Shown here: positions 5,900 through 8,660 of the stretch, in pieces
Numbering within the stretch: position 1 is the stretch's first letter
Layout of the letters: every line of letters starts with the position of its first letter
Assembly: GCA_001829505.1 (NCBI GenBank)
Contig: MIBK01000233.1
Coordinates: 1-8,660, forward strand
Origin: Spirochaetes bacterium RBG_16_67_19
GTDB lineage: Bacteria > Spirochaetota > Spirochaetia > SZUA-6 > DRHE01
Direction: 5' to 3'
Length of the DNA stretch: 8,660 bases
Position numbers and translations under genes: made by a program
Notes under the pieces: model-generated
What the model was told of the DNA's origin: nothing
What the model saw: only the letters and a program-made list of their open reading frames with translations
The model's database searches: none

Positions 5900-6825
5900 G
5901 CGTGCGCATCGGGACCCGCGGCAGCCGGCTGGCCGTGATCCAGGCGGAAAAGGTGCGCGCGGCCCTGCTGCAGGTCGATCCGGGGCTGGAAGCCGAGATC
6001 GTGACCATCAAGACCCTGGGTGACCGGGTCCTGGATTCCCCTCTGTCCAAGATCGGCGGCAAGGGGATTTTCATCCGGGAAATCGAGGAAGCCCTCCTGG
6101 AAGGGCGCATCGACCTGGCGGTGCACAGCCTCAAGGACCTGCCTACCACGATCCCGGAGGGGCTCGCGCTGGGCTGCACCTTGAGCCGGGAGGATCCGCG
6201 CGACGCCCTGGTCAGCCCGGACGGGCGCCCCTTCGACCGCCTGCGGGCCGGCGAGCGCATCGGCACTTCCAGCTTGCGGAGGGCGGCCCAGCTGCTGCGG
6301 CTGAACCCGCGCCTGCGCATCGTGGAGCTGCGGGGCAACGTGGACACCCGGCTGCAGAAGATGGCCGCTGGGGAATGCGAGGCCGTGGTCCTGGCCGCCT
6401 GCGGGCTGGAGCGGGCGGGGCTGGCCGCCAGGATCGTCGAGCGCTTCGAGCCGGAGCGCCTGCTGCCGGCGGTCTGCCAGGGGATCATCGGCGTGGAGAT
6501 CCGCCGTGACGATTCGCGGATCGCGGGCCTGGTCGCCGCGGCCAGTGACCCGCGATCCTTCCGGATGGCCGAGGCGGAGCGGGCCTTCCTGCACCGGCTG
6601 GAGGGAGGCTGCCAGGTCCCGGTGGGCTGCCTGAGCTGCCTGGAGGGCGAGCGCGGCAGCATCGAGGGGCTGGTGGCCAGCCTGGACGGGCGGCGGATCG
6701 TGCGATCCACCCGCGAAGGGGCGGCGGCGGACCTGGTGCGCCTGGCCGAGGAGCTGGCCGCGGAGATACTGGAGCGGGGAGGCGGTGAGATCCTTGAGCG
6801 GATACGAAGCAATGCCGGGCGCTAA
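5896..6825 (+). CDS. hemC: Porphobilinogen deaminase (hydroxymethylbilane synthase)
   Basis: This 309-residue cytoplasmic enzyme joins four porphobilinogen molecules into hydroxymethylbilane on a covalent dipyrromethane cofactor. Motifs are IGTRGSRLAVIQA at the N-terminus, KGIFIREIE, VHSLKDLPT with the catalytic Asp81, GTSSLRRAAQL and RGNVDTRLQK for acidic side-chain binding, and EGGCQVPVG with the cofactor-anchoring Cys239. Length is normal. There are additional cysteines near the cofactor (Cys245 and Cys248) and at Cys194, where PAVCQG replaces the more usual glycine-containing segment. The ATG overlaps the hemA stop as ATGA, so translation is likely coupled. The end overlaps the start of the downstream regulator gene. 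Confidence 0.97.
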   Translation: MSVRIGTRGSRLAVIQAEKVRAALLQVDPGLEAEIVTIKTLGDRVLDSPLSKIGGKGIFIREIEEALLEGRIDLAVHSLKDLPTTIPEGLALGCTLSREDPRDALVSPDGRPFDRLRAGERIGTSSLRRAAQLLRLNPRLRIVELRGNVDTRLQKMAAGECEAVVLAACGLERAGLAARIVERFEPERLLPAVCQGIIGVEIRRDDSRIAGLVAAASDPRSFRMAEAERAFLHRLEGGCQVPVGCLSCLEGERGSIEGLVASLDGRRIVRSTREGAAADLVRLAEELAAEILERGGGEILERIRSNAGR

Positions 6826-7453
6826 GCAGCGGGACAAGCTGGAGCGGGTGCTGGGGGTGGCCGGCGAGCTGTTCGCCGCCTCCGACTTCCAGGGCGTGTG
6901 CATGGACCAGATCGCCCAGCTCGCGGGCGTGGGCAAGGGCACCCTGTACAACCTGTTCGAGTCAAAAGAGGACCTGTACTTCTCGATCATCCGCAGCCGG
7001 CTCGGGGAACTGCTGGACCTGCTGGAGCGCTCCTACGACGGGCGCAAGGACACGCTGAAGAACCTGCGCAGCCTGATTTTGCACCTGCACAAGTTCATGT
7101 CCAAGCATCCCCATTTCTACCTGCTATGGAAGCGGGAGGAGAACACCCTGGCCCGCAGCGACCGACTGGGCATCGCCGCGTTGTACGGGCGCATCGAGAG
7201 CCTGGTGCTGCGCGTCCTGGAACGCGGGGTCGAGGAAGGCCTGGTCCGCCCAGGTCTGGACCACGAGCTGGTCGCCCACCTCATCCTCGGCATGATCGAC
7301 GGGCTGCGCAAAGCGCCGGAGAACGTGTACCGCCGCGAGGAGGCCCTCGACGAGGCGCTGGAGGTGCTCATGAAGGGCATCGGCGTGGAGGGGGTCGAGG
7401 TGCGGGTCACCTACGACAGGTATCAGCATGCCCGGAGCGCCGATGAGCGCTGA
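6812..7453 (+). CDS. TetR/AcrR-family transcriptional regulator
   Basis: A 213-residue dimeric repressor-type protein. The N-terminal DNA-binding domain runs KLERVLGVAGELFAASDFQG then MDQIAQLAGVGKGTLYNLF (31-49), a textbook TetR helix-turn-helix, followed by ESKEDLYFSII. The remainder is helical ligand-binding/dimer domain and is not assignable to a ligand. It lies between hemC and cobA-hemD with overlaps on both sides (14 nt with hemC, 11 nt with cobA-hemD), so it is an integral operon member. The likely target is the palindrome at 3194-3207, with a tetrapyrrole intermediate or heme as a plausible but unproven effector. The start is uncertain: ATG at 6812 gives a normal N-terminus but weak Shine-Dalgarno; in-frame TTG 6794 and GTG 6785 lie after GGGGAGG (6776-6782) and would add 6 or 9 residues. 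Confidence 0.9.
   Translation: MPGAKQRDKLERVLGVAGELFAASDFQGVCMDQIAQLAGVGKGTLYNLFESKEDLYFSIIRSRLGELLDLLERSYDGRKDTLKNLRSLILHLHKFMSKHPHFYLLWKREENTLARSDRLGIAALYGRIESLVLRVLERGVEEGLVRPGLDHELVAHLILGMIDGLRKAPENVYRREEALDEALEVLMKGIGVEGVEVRVTYDRYQHARSADER
7434..7437 (+). promoter_or_regulatory. Ribosome binding site deciding the cobA-hemD start
   Basis: GGAG lies 5 nt before the ATG at 7443, inside the end of the regulator gene. It favours this start over the in-frame ATG at 7428, which precedes it and would only add MPGAP. Confidence 0.45.
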
Positions 7454-8660
7454 AGCGCAGGCCTGCGGCACCGTGTACCTCGTCGGCGCCGGTCCCGGCG
7501 ATGAAGGCCTCATCGCCGTGCGCGGCGTGGAAACCCTCCGGCGCGCCCAGGTGGTGGTATACGACTACCTGGCCAATCCGCAGCTGCTGGATTACTGCCC
7601 CGAGGATTGCGAGCGGCTGTACGTCGGCAAGACGGCCGGAAGGCACTCCCTGCCCCAGGAGGACATCAACCGGCTGCTGGTCGAGCGGGCGCGGCGGGGG
7701 CAGACCGTGGTGCGCCTGAAGGGCGGCGACCCGTTCGTGTTCGGCCGCGGGGGGGAGGAGGCTCTGAAGCTGGCCGAGGCCGGCATCCCCTTCGTCGTCG
7801 TTCCGGGCATCACCGCCGCCATGGCCGCCGCCGCCTACGCCGGGATCCCGTTCACGCACCGGGGCCTGGCCTCCACGGCCGTATTGATCACCGGGCACGA
7901 GGACCCGGAGAAGGGCGAGAGCGAGGTCGACTGGCAGCGCCTGGCCGTCGGCGCCGGTACCCTGGCGGTGTACATGGGGGTCAAGAACCTGCGGCAGATC
8001 ACCGCCCGCATACTGGCCGCCGGCCGGCTCGCCGCCACTCCCGCGGCCCTCGTGCGCTGGGGGACCCTGAACCGCCAGGAAACCCTTACCGGGACCCTGG
8101 AAAGCCTGGCGGATCTGGCCGAAGCCCGCGGCTTCGGGCCGCCGGCGGTCCTGATCGTGGGCGAGGTGGTGGGCTTGAGGGAGCGCCTGCGCTGGTTCGA
8201 TACGCGGCCGCTGTTCGGCCGCCGGATCCTGGTCACCCGCAGCCGCAGCCAGGCCTCGGAGCTTTCGCTGGGCCTGCGGGAGCTGGGCGCCGACGTGGCG
8301 GAGCTGCCAACCCTGGCCATCGCGCCTCTGGCGGATTTGAGCGGCCTGGCGCGGGCCATCGAGCGCATCGGCTCGTTTTCGTGGGTTGTCTTCACCTCGG
8401 TCAACGGCGTGCAGATCTTCTTCACCCGGCTGGGGGAAATGGGGCTGGACGCCCGCAGCCTGGCGGGCGTGCGGGTAGCGGCCATGGGACCGCAGACCGC
8501 CGCCTTCCTGAAGAGCCATGGGGTGCGGGCCGACCTGGTGCCGGCGAGCTTCACCTCCGAAGCGGTCGTGGAGGCCTTCGCCGCGCGGCAGGGGAGCTAC
8601 CGCGGCGAGCGTTTCCTGTTCCCTGGGTCGGAGATCGCCCGCGAGGTGCTGCCGGAGGGA
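7443..8660 (+). CDS. cobA-hemD: Fused uroporphyrinogen-III C-methyltransferase / uroporphyrinogen-III synthase, 3' end missing
   Basis: The frame is open for 406 codons to the right edge without a stop. Residues about 9-250 are the SAM-dependent methyltransferase (CobA/SUMT) that makes precorrin-2: VYLVGAGPGD (11-20), GRHSLPQEDINRLL, the SAM-binding KGGDPFVFGRGGEE (GGDPF at 94-98), PGITAA (121-126), FTHRGLASTAVLITGHE and YMGVKNL. From about residue 257 a HemD domain begins (FGRRILVTRSRSQASELS) with VVFTSVNGVQIFF, VAAMGPQTAAFL, FTSEAVVEAF and FPGSEIAREVLPEG. It cyclises hydroxymethylbilane to uroporphyrinogen III. About 100 residues of HemD should lie beyond the window. The fusion couples formation of the unstable-route intermediate to its methylation, and pairs with the separate SirC upstream. 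Similar fusions are known in Geobacter and clostridia. It starts 11 nt inside the regulator gene, after GGAG. Confidence 0.95.
   Translation, partial: MSAEAQACGTVYLVGAGPGDEGLIAVRGVETLRRAQVVVYDYLANPQLLDYCPEDCERLYVGKTAGRHSLPQEDINRLLVERARRGQTVVRLKGGDPFVFGRGGEEALKLAEAGIPFVVVPGITAAMAAAAYAGIPFTHRGLASTAVLITGHEDPEKGESEVDWQRLAVGAGTLAVYMGVKNLRQITARILAAGRLAATPAALVRWGTLNRQETLTGTLESLADLAEARGFGPPAVLIVGEVVGLRERLRWFDTRPLFGRRILVTRSRSQASELSLGLRELGADVAELPTLAIAPLADLSGLARAIERIGSFSWVVFTSVNGVQIFFTRLGEMGLDARSLAGVRVAAMGPQTAAFLKSHGVRADLVPASFTSEAVVEAFAARQGSYRGERFLFPGSEIAREVLPEG

Noticed and set aside
5521..6990. Long minus-strand open frame across hemA, hemC and the regulator (489 codons), and similar ones at 5859-6812 and 7407-8519
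   Set aside because: They span several certain genes, have shadow-like Arg/Ser/Gln-rich composition and no start context of note.

Overview
This is a GC-rich bacterial window (impression from reading, not computed), densely packed and entirely chromosomal in character. It has no mobile elements, CRISPR arrays or RNA genes that I can see. The core is a tetrapyrrole (heme/siroheme) biosynthesis operon in the order hemX/ccsA-like membrane protein, precorrin-2 dehydrogenase (sirC-type), hemA, hemC, a TetR-family regulator, and a fused cobA-hemD that runs off the right edge. The C5-pathway HemA, a stand-alone SirC and a CobA-HemD fusion, together with a HemX-like first gene, recall the hem clusters of Geobacter and related Desulfuromonadales/Desulfobacterota. 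The taxonomic placement is inference and not firm.

Layout. Positions 1-42 hold the first 14 codons of a minus-strand gene with a good ribosome binding site. It is divergent from a ribokinase (118-1062), and the two promoters appear to share one -35 region. Next is an unrecognised protein of about 201 residues (1113-1718) whose 3' end overlaps by 17 bp the end of a convergent class III aminotransferase related to glutamate-1-semialdehyde aminomutase (3096-1702). The 115-bp gap between 3096 and 3212 is a divergent control region with a promoter in each direction and two short perfect inverted repeats. The plus-strand operon then runs from 3212 to beyond 8660, with gaps of 10 nt or less and mostly overlapping start/stop codons.

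How the genes work together. HemA makes glutamate-1-semialdehyde from glutamyl-tRNA. An aminomutase (possibly the divergent aminotransferase, but it lacks a canonical motif) and HemB (not in the window) would supply porphobilinogen. HemC makes hydroxymethylbilane and the HemD domain cyclises it to uroporphyrinogen III. The CobA domain methylates that to precorrin-2, and SirC oxidises precorrin-2 to sirohydrochlorin for siroheme, heme (by the siroheme route) or cobalamin.

The most interesting point is regulatory. A TetR-type regulator is encoded inside the operon between hemC and cobA-hemD. A perfect 6-2-6 inverted repeat (ACTGAC-TG-GTCAGT) lies exactly where transcription of the operon should begin, just after a near-consensus TTGCCA-17-TATAAA promoter. 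This suggests an autoregulated, ligand-responsive hem operon. Several promoters here also leave little or no room for a Shine-Dalgarno sequence, hinting at leaderless or short-leader transcripts.
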